From an uncultured Pseudomonadales bacterium (GTDB taxonomy: Bacteria; Pseudomonadota; Gammaproteobacteria; Pseudomonadales; Azotimanducaceae), in the NCBI GenBank assembly GCA_958296165.1, contig OY282447.1, forward strand, positions 2,852,001 through 2,916,000: a stretch of DNA of 64,000 bases. The letters run 5' to 3'. Numbering within the stretch: the first letter of the stretch is position 1; every line of letters starts with the position of its first letter. The position numbers and the translations under genes were made by a program. A model generated the notes under the pieces. The model was given only the letters and a program-made list of their open reading frames with translations, ran no database searches and had not been told where the DNA came from. Shown one piece after another: positions 1-9,467 of the stretch.

Positions 1-696
1 GATGCCGGGCGTTAGCAAGGCGATGCGCGGGTTCGCGCCGCCGTCGGGGGCCAGCGAGCGCAGGCAGGCGGCAAGCTCGGCCGGGTAGTCGTCCACCGGG
101 TGGATCACGTAGTCGTCGAACAGTTCCGGCAGCACGCGCTTCATCACGGCGCGATTCTCCAGCATGTAGGAGACGCCGCTCGGCACGCGCAGGTTGTCTT
201 CGAGCACGTATGTCTTGCCGTCTTTGTCGCGCACCAGATCCGTGCCGCAAACATGCGCCCAAACGGCGTGCGGCGGGTGGATGCCGACGCAGCGGGAGCG
301 GTATTCACGAGACTTCAACACGTAGTCGGCGGGCAGCACGCCGTCGCGCAGGCAGCGGCGCTGGTTGTAGACGTCGTCGATGAAGGCATTGAGCGCCCGC
401 ACGCGCTGCTTGAGACCCGCCGCGATGCGATCCCACTCCGGCTTCAGGATCAATCGGGGCACGATGTCGAACGGCCACTCGCGGTCGATGTTGCCGCCTT
501 CGTCGTACACCGTGAAGGTGATGCCCATGGTGCGGATGGCGATTTCCGCGGCAGTCTTGCGTTCGCGCACTTCCTCGCCGGAAAGGCGCGCCAGTGCGGC
601 AAGGAGGCGCTCGGCGCCTAGCCTGGCCGTGCCGGAAGGCGTCACCAGCTCATCCCAAAAGCCGTCGGCCTCGTATGCCCGCCAGTCGATCGTCAT
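1..696 (-). CDS. Circularly permuted ATP-grasp family protein (3' end cut by the window edge)
   Basis: The reverse strand reads open from an ATG at 696 to base 1, giving 232 codons with no stop, so the C-terminal part lies outside the window. The translation contains FIDDVYNQRR, LKSREYRSRCVGIHPP and YVLEDNLRVPSGVSYMLENR, which are typical of the circularly permuted ATP-grasp proteins (DUF404/DUF407). These are inferred peptide-type ligases that usually travel with alpha-E and transglutaminase-like proteins. An alpha-E gene lies at 6127-7143 on the same strand. The start codon overlaps the stop of the upstream zinc-ribbon peptidase gene (ATGA, 693-696), so the two are probably translationally coupled. 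The substrate is unknown. Confidence 0.88.
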   Translation of the reverse strand, partial: MTIDWRAYEADGFWDELVTPSGTARLGAERLLAALARLSGEEVRERKTAAEIAIRTMGITFTVYDEGGNIDREWPFDIVPRLILKPEWDRIAAGLKQRVRALNAFIDDVYNQRRCLRDGVLPADYVLKSREYRSRCVGIHPPHAVWAHVCGTDLVRDKDGKTYVLEDNLRVPSGVSYMLENRAVMKRVLPELFDDYVIHPVDDYPAELAACLRSLAPDGGANPRIALLTPGI

Positions 697-1730
697 GCTG
701 CTGCGATCAGTTCGTGGATGAAGCGCAGTTTCTCCACCACCGGCGGCGGCAGTGCGAACGGGTAGACGTCGTCCAAGCCCATGCTGCGGTTCAAGTCGTT
801 CATCGTCGCGGTGAGTTGTCGCCACTCGGCCACTGTTGCGGGGAACGCCGCCGCGCGAGAAGACGCACCGGCACCGGACGCATCAGCGCGTGGCGCCGGT
901 TCGGCAATGGGGTTGCGTATGCGCTGGCCAGCGAGTTCCACTTCGGCATCCGCAGCGGTCTCCAGCGTGTCCGCCATGTGCAGGTAGTGCGCCCAGCACT
1001 CGGCGAAGTCCTCCAGCGGATGGCTGGCAGCGTAGCGATCCACGTAGCGTTGCGGCCAGTCGAGCGGCGGCCCGTTGCGGTAGTAGGCGTCTAGGCTCTC
1101 TTGGTAGGGTTGCCGCTCGTCGCCGAACAGGGCGCGGAACTCGCGCGGCGCGTGGGCAACCAGGCGCTGCCAGTAGTAGTGGCCGGATTCGTGGCGGAAA
1201 TGGCCAAGCAGCGTGCGGTATTTCTCCCGCATGGCGACGCGCATGCGTTCGCGCAGATGCGGGTCGGCCTCCAATAGGTTGATCGTGATGCAGCCGTCGA
1301 GATGGCCCGTTATCACGGCGTCGTCAAGGGTGTCTTCAAGGCCCTCGCCGTCTAGGCGAGCGTCCGCCAGGATGCGAAACGAAATGCCGTTTTCGCGCTG
1401 TGCGCGGCCCTCCACGGGCAGTTGCAGTGCATAGAGCGAGAACAGCAGCCGCCGCTTGGCCTTCTCCACTGCGCAGTAGAGTTCTGCGCGGCGACGATCG
1501 GCAAGGTCGGGAACCATCTCGTTGAGGGAACAGGACGCGCAATAAGTTTGCGCATCAGGCGCGAGCCAGTTGCAGGCGCCGTGCGCGGCGTTGGCGCAAA
1601 GCCTTTCGCCGGCATTCACGGGGCGCAAGCGCCGGCGCGCCAAATCGAAGGCGAGCGCCCGCCCACAGCGCAGACAGCGATCGTTCTCGAAGTAGACCTT
1701 ATTGCCGCAATCGCAACGGAAGGACCGCAC
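693..1730 (-). CDS. Putative zinc-ribbon metallopeptidase (Peptidase_Mx type)
   Basis: This 345-residue protein opens with a zinc-ribbon pattern (CDCGN near residue 6, CLRCGR near 19), followed by further cysteines in CANAAHGAC and YCASC (residues 45-67). The HESGH motif at residues 180-184 fits an HExxH zinc-protease active site. The combination matches the uncharacterised 'putative zinc-binding metallopeptidase' family that is often linked with circularly permuted ATP-grasp and alpha-E genes. It starts 15 bp after the upstream oxidoreductase gene ends and overlaps the ATP-grasp gene by 4 bp, so the three minus-strand genes look like one operon. No signal peptide is evident, so a cytoplasmic location is inferred. 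Confidence 0.85.
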   Translation of the reverse strand: MRSFRCDCGNKVYFENDRCLRCGRALAFDLARRRLRPVNAGERLCANAAHGACNWLAPDAQTYCASCSLNEMVPDLADRRRAELYCAVEKAKRRLLFSLYALQLPVEGRAQRENGISFRILADARLDGEGLEDTLDDAVITGHLDGCITINLLEADPHLRERMRVAMREKYRTLLGHFRHESGHYYWQRLVAHAPREFRALFGDERQPYQESLDAYYRNGPPLDWPQRYVDRYAASHPLEDFAECWAHYLHMADTLETAADAEVELAGQRIRNPIAEPAPRADASGAGASSRAAAFPATVAEWRQLTATMNDLNRSMGLDDVYPFALPPPVVEKLRFIHELIAAA

Positions 1731-1745
1731 GAGTACGCCGCGGCG

Positions 1746-3992
1746 TTAGCCAGCCCCGTTGCTGATCGCTTCAAGCACCTTGGGCGGCGAAAGGGGCAGA
1801 TCCGTCATGCGCACGCCGATCGCTTGGCTCACGGCATTGCCCACCGCCGCCAATGGCGCGACGATGGGAGTCTCGCCGACGCCGCGCACGCCGTAGGGGT
1901 GGTTGGTGTTCGGCACTTCGATGATCTGCGTATCGATCATGGGCAAGTCCGAGGCGACCGGGACGCGGTAATCCAGGAAGCCCGGGTTTTCCATCACGCC
2001 CTCGGCGTCGTAGAGATATTCCTCGTTCAGCGCCCAGCCGATGCCTTGCGCGGCACCGCCTTGCATCTGGCCTTCCACATAGTCCGGATGGATCGCCTTG
2101 CCAGCGTCCTGAATCGCGGTGAAGCTCGTCACCATGGCGCGGCCGGTTTCCTTGTCTACCTGCACGTCCGCCATGTTCACGGAGAAAGAAGGCCCAGGCC
2201 CTTGCGCGTTCAGCGACGCCCGGCCGGATATCGGCCCGCCGCTGCGCGCCGCATTGCGGGCGAGCTCGGCAAGCGTTAGCGGCTGCGCGTCTACGTTTAC
2301 GCCGGGCGCAGGGCGGGCTTCGCCGTTCTCCCACTCGACTTGCGATTCCTCGATGCCCCAGGTGAGCGCGGCGCGCCGCTTGAGTTCGCCGATCACGTTC
2401 TCGCAGGCGCGGATCACCGCCATGCCGGTGGCGAAGGTCACGCGGCTGCCGCCGGTCGTGGCGCAAAAGCCGGTGCTGTCGGTATCCCCTACTCGGATGC
2501 GGATGCGCTCGTAGGGCACGCCGAGCGTCTCCGCCGCCATCAGCGCCATGGAAGCCCGACTGCCGCCGATGTCCGGGCTGCCCTCGACCACATTCACCAT
2601 GCCGGAGTCGGCGATATGGACCTCGGCGCTCGATTGGTTGGCGCCGTTGAACCAGAATCCCACGGCTATACCGCGGCCTTCGTTCTCGGCCAGCGGCTTG
2701 GCGTAGTGAGGATGCGCTTTGGCCGCCTTGAGGCAGGCGGTTAAGCCGATCTGGCCGAAGGTCGGGCCGTAGGCGGCGTGCGTGCCTTCCTTGGCGGCGT
2801 TCTTCAAGCGGAAGTCGATGGGGTCCATGCCCACTTTCTGCGCCAGCTCGTCCAGCACGGACTCGCCAGCGAACATCGATTGCGGCGCGCCCGGAGCTCG
2901 ATAGGCAGCCACGCGGGGCCGGTTCACCACCACTTCGTAGCCTTCGATGAGCAGATCATCCACATCGTAGGGCGCGAAGATGCACATCGAGCCAGCGCCG
3001 AGCGGGCTGCCCGGATAGGCGCCGGACTCGTAGATGAGCTTGGCGTACATGGCGACGATGCGGCCGTCTTCGGTACACCCCACTTTCACCGTATTCACCG
3101 TGCCGGAAGCGGGGCCGGTGGCGCGGAACACCTCCTCGCGGGTCATCACCATCTTCACGGGCCGGCCGCTTATTTGCGAGAGCTTCACGGCCAGCGGCTC
3201 CAGATACACCGTGGTCTTGCCGCCGAAGCCGCCGCCGATCTCCGCCGGGATCACGCGGATGTCGCCCAAGTCCATGCCGAGCGCCATGGCGGTCATGCTG
3301 CGCACGGCGAAGTGGCCTTGGCTGCTGCACCAGATGGTTGCTTGGCCGTCTTCATTGCAGCTGCCAACGCAGGCGTGCGGTTCGATATAGCCTTGATGCA
3401 CCATCGGCGTGACGAACGTGCGCTCCACGATCTCATCCGCCTTGCGGAACGCGGCCTCCACGTTACCTTTGGAGATCACCTGCTTCTTCACCAGATTGGA
3501 TGGCTTGGCGGGCTTCTTGGGCAGTCCGTCAGTGAACATGTCGTCGTGCAGCACCGGCGCATCGGGCTGCATGGCCGCAAGGGCGTCGGTGACGGATTCC
3601 AGCGCTTCGTATTCCACCGCAACCGCCGCGGCTGCGGCTTCTGCGGCTTGATTCGACGTTGCCGCCACCGCCGCCACCGCGTGGCCGTGGTAGAGCACCT
3701 TGGCGCTGGCCATCAGGTTCTCGTTGAAGCCTAGGCGGCCGGCGCTGAACCGGGCGCGGTCTGGAAAGTCTGCGGCGGTAATCACGGCCAGCACGCCTGG
3801 CATTTCTTCGGCACGCGACGTGTCGATGGAACGAATGCGGGCGTGGGCGTGGGGGCTGCGCACGACTTTGCCGTACAACATGCCCGGCAATTGCTGGTCG
3901 GCGCCGAAGTTCGCCCGGCCAGTCACTTTCTCCACGCCGTCCGGACGGATGGGGCGCGTACCGATGTACTTGAGTCCTGCGGCGACACTCAT
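1746..3992 (-). CDS. Xanthine dehydrogenase family protein, molybdopterin-binding (large) subunit
   Basis: The product of about 748 residues has the two-part MoCo domain of xanthine/aldehyde/CO dehydrogenase large subunits: the N-terminal TGRANFGADQQLPGMLYGKVVRSPHAHA region, GGGFGGK in the middle, AYRAPGAPQ, and VRGVGETPIVAPLAAVGNAV near the C-terminus. The last carries the conserved glutamate of the active site. AYRAPGAPQ points away from true CO dehydrogenase, where the loop reads AYRCSFR. I chose the ATG at 3992 because GGGAG sits nine bases upstream; the ATG at 3999-4001 lies inside that ribosome-binding sequence. No FAD or 2Fe-2S subunit gene is in the window, so its partners must be elsewhere or absent. 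The substrate is unknown. Confidence 0.9.
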   Translation of the reverse strand: MSVAAGLKYIGTRPIRPDGVEKVTGRANFGADQQLPGMLYGKVVRSPHAHARIRSIDTSRAEEMPGVLAVITAADFPDRARFSAGRLGFNENLMASAKVLYHGHAVAAVAATSNQAAEAAAAAVAVEYEALESVTDALAAMQPDAPVLHDDMFTDGLPKKPAKPSNLVKKQVISKGNVEAAFRKADEIVERTFVTPMVHQGYIEPHACVGSCNEDGQATIWCSSQGHFAVRSMTAMALGMDLGDIRVIPAEIGGGFGGKTTVYLEPLAVKLSQISGRPVKMVMTREEVFRATGPASGTVNTVKVGCTEDGRIVAMYAKLIYESGAYPGSPLGAGSMCIFAPYDVDDLLIEGYEVVVNRPRVAAYRAPGAPQSMFAGESVLDELAQKVGMDPIDFRLKNAAKEGTHAAYGPTFGQIGLTACLKAAKAHPHYAKPLAENEGRGIAVGFWFNGANQSSAEVHIADSGMVNVVEGSPDIGGSRASMALMAAETLGVPYERIRIRVGDTDSTGFCATTGGSRVTFATGMAVIRACENVIGELKRRAALTWGIEESQVEWENGEARPAPGVNVDAQPLTLAELARNAARSGGPISGRASLNAQGPGPSFSVNMADVQVDKETGRAMVTSFTAIQDAGKAIHPDYVEGQMQGGAAQGIGWALNEEYLYDAEGVMENPGFLDYRVPVASDLPMIDTQIIEVPNTNHPYGVRGVGETPIVAPLAAVGNAVSQAIGVRMTDLPLSPPKVLEAISNGAG

Positions 3993-4093
3993 GCAGATCA
4001 TCTCCCTGTTGCTGTTGAGGTTGAGCGCGAAAACGATGTGCCGTAACTATACGATGAACGACGGTATGAAAGCTGTTTGGGGGAAGTTCACGC

Positions 4094-5578
4094 ATGAGCT
4101 ACGACGCACTGCACGAGCGCTACCAGCGCATCGGCCACCTAGAGCACGCGCAAGCGATGCTGAGTTGGGACGAAGCGACGATGATGCCGTCCGGCGGCGG
4201 CGCCGCTCGCGCCGAAGCGCTCGCCACGCTAGTGGGCATGATTCATGATCTCGCCGCGGCGCCGGAGATCGGCGAGCTCGCAGAAGCGGCAGCAAACGAA
4301 CCCTTGGATGCGTGGCAGGCGGCCAATGTGGCGCTGATTCAGCGCCGCTGGCAACGCGCCCGAGCGGTGCCGACGGATCTGGCCACGGCCCTCTCGAAAG
4401 CCGGCTCTCTGTGCGAGCAGGCTTGGCGACCCGCTCGCGGCGCGAACGATTGGCAGGCGGTGGCCGGCCAACTCGATGAGGTGATTGGGCTCACTCGGGA
4501 GACGGCCCAAGCGCTTGCGGATGCGCTCGATTGCTCTCCCTACGACGCGCTGCTAGATGACTACGAGCCGGGCCTGCAACAGGCGGACGTCGATCCCGTG
4601 TTCGATGAACTCCGTGCCGCGCTGCCGGCGTTGATCGACCGCGCCATCGCCAACCAGCCCCCGCACTCGGCCATCGCCGGCCCTTTTTCGGTGCCTCCGC
4701 AAGAGCAGCTAGGGCGAGCGCTGATGGCTGCATTGGGGTTCGATTTCGAGCGCGGACGCTTGGATGTGAGCCACCACCCGTTCTGCGGCGGCGACCCCAG
4801 CGACACGCGCATCACTACCCGCTACAACGATGCGGACTTCATGGAGTCGATGTTTGCCGTACTGCACGAGACCGGCCACGCACTCTACGAGCAGGGGCTG
4901 CCGGCGGCTTGGCGCGGCCAGCCGGTCGGCGACAGCCGCGGCATGGCGCTGCACGAGAGCCAGTCGCTCATCATGGAAATGCAGGTGTGCCGCAGCCGCG
5001 CGTTCCTGGATTTCGCCGCGCCGACCATCCAGCGCTGTCTGTTGGGTGAGACGACCCAGGCCGCGCAGTGGCGCCCGGACAATCTCACCAGACTCGCTGC
5101 CAAGGTGGAAAGGGGATTCATCCGCGTGGATGCAGACGAACTGACCTATCCGCTGCACGTGATCCTGCGCTACGAGCTGGAAACAGCGCTGCTCGACGGC
5201 AGCCTGACCGTGGCCGACCTGCCCGACGCTTGGGACGCCGCCATGCGGCGCTACCTGGGGCTCTCCACAGCCGGGGACTTCGCCAACGGCGTCATGCAGG
5301 ACGTACACTGGTTCGGCGGTTTGATCGGCTATTTCCCCACCTATACATTCGGAGCGGTTATCGCCGCGCAGCTCTTCCAAGCCGCCAAGGCTCGCTTGCC
5401 TAGCTTGGAGGATGCCATTCGCGGCGGCGACTTCAGCGTTCTGCTCGAGTGGCTGCGCGCCAACGTACACAGTCGCGGCAGCCTGCTGCCGACCATGGCC
5501 GTGGTGGCCGAAGCGACGGGCGAGGAACTGGGTACCGCGGCGTTCCTGCGGCACTTGAACGAACGCTACTGCGCTTGA
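4094..5578 (+). CDS. Metallocarboxypeptidase, peptidase family M32 (Taq type)
   Basis: The 494-residue protein has the usual length of M32 carboxypeptidases. Family motifs visible are MLSWDEATMMP near the N-terminus, the zinc site HETGHALYEQG (HETGH at residues 258-262), GMALHESQSLIMEMQ, IRVDADELTYPLHVILRYELE, and the C-terminal YFPTYTFGAVIAAQLF. It should remove C-terminal amino acids from peptides in the cytoplasm, using Zn or Co. The gene is transcribed divergently from the molybdopterin oxidoreductase, with about 100 bp between them. All expected motifs are present. Confidence 0.95.
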   Translation: MSYDALHERYQRIGHLEHAQAMLSWDEATMMPSGGGAARAEALATLVGMIHDLAAAPEIGELAEAAANEPLDAWQAANVALIQRRWQRARAVPTDLATALSKAGSLCEQAWRPARGANDWQAVAGQLDEVIGLTRETAQALADALDCSPYDALLDDYEPGLQQADVDPVFDELRAALPALIDRAIANQPPHSAIAGPFSVPPQEQLGRALMAALGFDFERGRLDVSHHPFCGGDPSDTRITTRYNDADFMESMFAVLHETGHALYEQGLPAAWRGQPVGDSRGMALHESQSLIMEMQVCRSRAFLDFAAPTIQRCLLGETTQAAQWRPDNLTRLAAKVERGFIRVDADELTYPLHVILRYELETALLDGSLTVADLPDAWDAAMRRYLGLSTAGDFANGVMQDVHWFGGLIGYFPTYTFGAVIAAQLFQAAKARLPSLEDAIRGGDFSVLLEWLRANVHSRGSLLPTMAVVAEATGEELGTAAFLRHLNERYCA

Positions 5579-5640
5579 AGAGCTGTCGTGCCGCCACGAC
5601 ATGGTAGGTTTACGGGCAGGCAATTCCGGAGTGCTTAGCA

Positions 5641-6084
5641 GTGGCAGACGACACACCCGACATACCTCCCGACATGCCTCCCGACATACCCTCCATCATG
5701 AGCCACGTTTCCATCGGCACCAACGACTTGGATCGTGCGCTTGCGTTCTACGACGCTGTGCTGGCCACCGTGGGTGCCACGCGCAAGTTGGAGATCCCCG
5801 GCATCGCGGTCGCCTACGGCAAGGGATTTCCAGAGTTCTGGGTGCAGAAGCCCTTGGATGGCGGCGACGCCAACCCCGGCAACGGCATCCACTTCAGCTT
5901 CATCGCGCCGAACAGAGACGCCGTAGTCGCGTTTCATGCCGCCGCACTCGAAGCTGGCGGCAGGGACGACGGCGCTCCTGGGCTGCGGTCCATGTACGGC
6001 CCGGACTACTACGGCTGCTTCGTGTACGACTTGGACGGCCACAAAATAGAAGCGTCCACGATTCCGGGAATGGGCGATTCGTAG
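5641..6084 (+). CDS. VOC (glyoxalase/bleomycin-resistance fold) family protein
   Basis: A 147-residue protein with one complete VOC domain: MSHVSIGTNDLDRALAFYDAVL at the start and YYGCFVYDLDGHKIEAST at the end, where a metal-ligand Glu is expected. The GTG start at 5641 is preceded by GGAG about ten bases upstream. It adds a 19-residue proline-rich extension made of three short PPDM/PPDI-like repeats. Starting at the ATG at 5698 would give the usual family length but has no visible ribosome-binding site. It follows the M32 gene in the same direction after 62 bp. The substrate cannot be predicted. Confidence 0.8.
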   Translation: MADDTPDIPPDMPPDIPSIMSHVSIGTNDLDRALAFYDAVLATVGATRKLEIPGIAVAYGKGFPEFWVQKPLDGGDANPGNGIHFSFIAPNRDAVVAFHAAALEAGGRDDGAPGLRSMYGPDYYGCFVYDLDGHKIEASTIPGMGDS

Positions 6085-6126
6085 CTCGCGCCCGCTTGTC
6101 AGGCCGACCGGCTGCCGGATGCCGCG

Positions 6127-7143
6127 CTACGACGCTTCTGCTGCCTGCGGTGGCCGAAAGTCGAAGTAGGTCTGCGTGATGGCGACGTGCAACTTGCCCA
6201 GTTGTACTTGGCAGTGGTCGATGAAGCGGTGCAGGTCTGGTGTCGCGTCGGGGTTTCCCAAGCTCCGCACGTCGGTTTCTTCGAGGGTTCTCATTGCTTC
6301 TTGGCAAGCGGCCAGTGGTTGCTCGTGGCGCGGCAACGCCGCGAGGCTCCGATGCACGGCTTGCAGGCAGCGCAGATAGGAACGCGGCAAGCGCGGATCC
6401 TTGAATAGAAATGCAAGCGCGCGCACCGCCGATACGGGTTCGCGCACCGCGGCGTTGTAGGACTGCATCGCGTAGGCGGAGCGCAGGATGCTGCGCCACT
6501 GGATGTGCTCGAACGGCTCCAAATCGTGATGCGCCGCGAACAGATCGGTGGTACGCACGTCGACGATGCGGGTGGTCATATCCGCCCGCTCGATGTAGTT
6601 GCCGAGGCGCATCAGCTCCCAATTGGCGTCGTGCAGCATGTTCTGCGACAGAAACCCCTCGAGTTGCTGAATGCGGCGGCTGATGCCAGCCAACGCTTCG
6701 CTGCGGCGCACGCGCGAGGTGGCGCGCGGCAGCGCCGATTTGGCGAACATCGACAGGTCGTTGATGTACTCGAAGGTGATGCGCGGCATGGTTTCGCGCA
6801 CGTTGCGGGCGTTTTCCCGCGCCATCGCCAACGAGTTGACGATGCTGCTCGGATTGCGAACGTCCGCGGCCAAGAAGAGGCACACGTCTGGCTCGCGTGC
6901 TTGGTCGTCATTCCCGTAGAGTTCCCGGAACAGCGGCTCGGCGCCGGTAATGTTGACCAGCGCCTGCCAGCCGAGCGGCAGCCGCACGGGCAAATCCATC
7001 AGCAGATTGGCGTTCACCTCGATCAGCCGCCCGGTGGCGTCGGCGCGTTCGAGATAGCGGCCCAGCCAATACATGCGCTCGGCTACCCGTGACAGCACGT
7101 TGGCGGTTGCGGTGGTTCTTCCGTTTGCAGGGGCGTCAGCCAT
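6127..7143 (-). CDS. Alpha-E domain protein (DUF403)
   Basis: This 338-residue, mostly helical protein begins VLSRVAERMYWLGRYLERAD and contains NWELMRLGNYIERADMTTRIVDVR. Both are diagnostic of the alpha-E family, which is almost always encoded beside circularly permuted ATP-grasp proteins such as the one at 1-696. The biochemical role of the family is not established; a shared peptide-modification pathway is inferred from co-occurrence. Here it is separated from the ATP-grasp gene by about 5.4 kb of unrelated genes but lies on the same strand. The start is the ATG at 7143. The YheT-type hydrolase gene ends 39 bp upstream in the same direction, so the two may be co-transcribed. Confidence 0.9.
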   Translation of the reverse strand: MADAPANGRTTATANVLSRVAERMYWLGRYLERADATGRLIEVNANLLMDLPVRLPLGWQALVNITGAEPLFRELYGNDDQAREPDVCLFLAADVRNPSSIVNSLAMARENARNVRETMPRITFEYINDLSMFAKSALPRATSRVRRSEALAGISRRIQQLEGFLSQNMLHDANWELMRLGNYIERADMTTRIVDVRTTDLFAAHHDLEPFEHIQWRSILRSAYAMQSYNAAVREPVSAVRALAFLFKDPRLPRSYLRCLQAVHRSLAALPRHEQPLAACQEAMRTLEETDVRSLGNPDATPDLHRFIDHCQVQLGKLHVAITQTYFDFRPPQAAEAS

Positions 7144-7182
7144 CGAACGCGAACTTACACCTCCACCTTAACCACGACCACC

Positions 7183-8166
7183 CTAGCCGCGTAACGGCAA
7201 CTGTGCCGCGAAGAATCGCGTCAACGCCGCGTCTAAATAGGAGCCGAGCTGCCAATTCGCGACGAACCCGCAGTGGCCGCCATGCGGATTGAGCTCCAAC
7301 TCTACCTGTGCGGCGCGAGCGATGGCGCGAAAGCCAGCGCCCGGTATCACCGGATCGTCCAAGGCGGCGACGATGCGCGCTGGGATGCGCAACTTGGCGA
7401 GCGCATCGCCGCGCAGGTCGTAGCGTGCGTAGTAGTCGCGCGAGCTCGAAAAGGGCAGATAGCGATCTACCAAGTAGTCGGTTATGCCGGCCACCGTAGA
7501 AAGCTGCATCGCGCTGTCCAAGTCGTCGTACTCCGCCGGGAACGCAGCTTGCTTGGCTGCCAGCGCACGACGCCAGTAGCGCACGAACCACAGCCGATAT
7601 GCCGCCCAGCCGGCGTCGATGGCGCGTACCGTGGCAGCTGGTTGAATCACCGGGCTAATGGCGAGGCAGGCGAGCAAGTGCTTGTGCAAGCGTTCATGGC
7701 AGCCCAGACGGAGGGCGAAGTTGCCGCCCAAACTAAAGCCGACAATCGCGCCAGCCGGCGCCGCCGCGCGTTCAATCAGCAAATTGCAGGCATCGACCAC
7801 TTCCTCTACGCGCGCCGAATTGAACATCTCCCGGTTCAGCCCCGCGCTGTCGCCGTGATCGCGCAGCAGCAAACGCGCGACGGTATAGCCCTGGGCGTGT
7901 AGGATGGCGGCCGCACACCGCACGTAGCTCGACCGTTCGCAGCCCAGCCAGCCGTGGATGATGATGGCCAGCGGCGCACCACGGGCAGCCGGTGCGCTAC
8001 CGCGGGCCGCCGGCGTCAGATACGCCTTCAGGCGCACGCCCTGTGCGCAGTGCAGGACGACTTCCTCGGTGTTCGCGCCAAGTTCGCCGCGCTGCGGTCG
8101 CCATCGCGACAGCACGGTTTGCACATGCGGTGAACGGAGCTGTGGTGGCGGGTCGAACGTCGTCAC
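7183..8166 (-). CDS. YheT-type alpha/beta-fold hydrolase
   Basis: The 327-residue protein has the layout of the YheT/UPF0017 family: an SPHVQTVLSRWRP start, an IIIHGWLGCERSSYV oxyanion region, the nucleophile elbow GFSLGG (Ser145), a late acid in ALDDPVIPG, and a catalytic His in GGHCGFV. Members are putative esterases or hydrolases of unsettled substrate. The gene lies just upstream of the alpha-E gene on the same strand. Length and motifs are complete. Confidence 0.9.
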   Translation of the reverse strand: MTTFDPPPQLRSPHVQTVLSRWRPQRGELGANTEEVVLHCAQGVRLKAYLTPAARGSAPAARGAPLAIIIHGWLGCERSSYVRCAAAILHAQGYTVARLLLRDHGDSAGLNREMFNSARVEEVVDACNLLIERAAAPAGAIVGFSLGGNFALRLGCHERLHKHLLACLAISPVIQPAATVRAIDAGWAAYRLWFVRYWRRALAAKQAAFPAEYDDLDSAMQLSTVAGITDYLVDRYLPFSSSRDYYARYDLRGDALAKLRIPARIVAALDDPVIPGAGFRAIARAAQVELELNPHGGHCGFVANWQLGSYLDAALTRFFAAQLPLRG

Positions 8167-8608
8167 AGGCGCGTTGTACCACAGGGTGTGTGACAGAAAG
8201 CGGGTCAGTCACGGACCTGCAGAGATCTCCACCGCGCCGAATGGCCGATGGCCTACAGACAACACGATTTGGCCATGGAACCATTCTTGGCCTACACTTT
8301 GACCATAGCGGATGTCCAAATGAGATCAGTACCCGTGATCGATACGTCGCGATATGCCGCCGAGCTGCGGGAGTCGGGAGTCGAACCCAGGCAGGCCGAT
8401 GGCATGGCCCGCGCTCTGAACGACGAGTTGGCAGGGCGTGTGCTGACCAAGGCAGACCTTGACGAGCGACTGCTGCCGATCCAGCACGAGCTCACGGAGC
8501 TCGGCACCAGACTCGACGCGATGGATGTCAAGTTCGAGACCAAGTTCGACGCCCTCGACGGGAAGTTCGAGACGAAGTTCGACGCCCTGGACAAGAAGGG
8601 CGAGACTA

Positions 8609-9467
8609 GGGCGCGTTGACAATTATGCCAGCGCGAGCCAGATGGCGGCGACGCGGATCATCGCCGCGTAGCTCGACTCGGTCTGGTCGTAGCGCGTGGC
8701 GATGCGGCGGAAGTGCTTGATTCGGCAGAAGAAGTTCTCCACATGGTGCCGCCGCCGGTACTTCTCCATGTCGCAGTCGATGGCCGCCTTGCGGTTCGAC
8801 TTCGGCGGCACCACCGCCTCCGCACCGCGCGCCGCCAGCAGCGCCCTCAGACCGTCGCCGTCGAAGCCCCGGTCCGCCAGCAGCGCCCCGAACGACAGAC
8901 CCGACAGCAGGCCCGCCGCCGCCAGCGACTCGTGGCGCTGGCCCGCCAGCAGCGCGAACCGCGACAGTCTCCCGACGGCGTCCACCAGCGCCACCATCTT
9001 CGTCGTCAGGCCGCCGCGCGAATGACCCGACGTCTCGGCGCCCCCTTTTTCCCCGTCGCATGCTGATGCACGCGCACGTTCGTGCCGTCGACCTGCACTT
9101 CACCGAAGTCCAGATCCGACGACAACTCCTTGAATATGCGATCGAAAACGCCCTTCTTCGTCCAGCGCCGAAAACGCACGAACACCGTGTTCCACTTGCC
9201 GTGCCGCGACGGCAGATCGCGCCACGGCGCACCCGTCCGCCCTATCCACAGCACCCCTTCCACGAAGCGCCTGTTGTCCTCGCCCGTGCGGCCTCGATCC
9301 CCTTCCCTGCCCGCGCACAACGGCTCGATCCGAGCCCATTGCGCATCGCTCAACATCCAACGGCCAGCCCGCATCCCCATCTCCCGCCTCCTTGCGTCTT
9401 CGTCCACCCCTCCGTGGGCGCGGCTCCTTGGATTCCGCCACTTTCAACCCAAAATGTCAACGCGCCC
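8609..9467 (-). mobile_element. IS5-family insertion sequence (copy 1)
   Basis: An element of about 859 bp with terminal inverted repeats GGGCGCGTTGACA and TGTCAACGCGCCC. Both ends abut CTAG, so the target duplication is TA or CTAG; these cannot be told apart because the CTAG palindrome is shared with the ends. It carries a two-frame DDE transposase on the minus strand and interrupts a coiled-coil gene. A related but distinct IS5 element lies at 39146-39969. Confidence 0.9.
8623..9407 (-). CDS. IS5-family DDE transposase, two frames joined by a -1 shift
   Basis: The first frame (9407-9006) carries WMLSDAQWARIEPLCAG and the first acidic residue in VQVDGTNVRVHQHATG. The second frame (ending at 8623) carries SRGGLTTKM, LLADRGFDGD (second Asp) and HHVENFFCRIKHFRRIATRY (Glu). 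The frames overlap at the run GGGAAAAAGGGGG; a -1 slip there gives GAETSGHSRGGLTTK, the sequence expected in this family. Programmed -1 frameshifting is well known in IS5-related elements, so this copy is probably functional rather than broken. Together the frames encode about 260 residues, the normal length. Confidence 0.85.

Noticed and set aside
9006-9407. The first IS5 transposase frame considered as a truncated, dead transposase
   Set aside because: The second frame continues the family sequence after a -1 shift in a slippery run, which is normal for this group.
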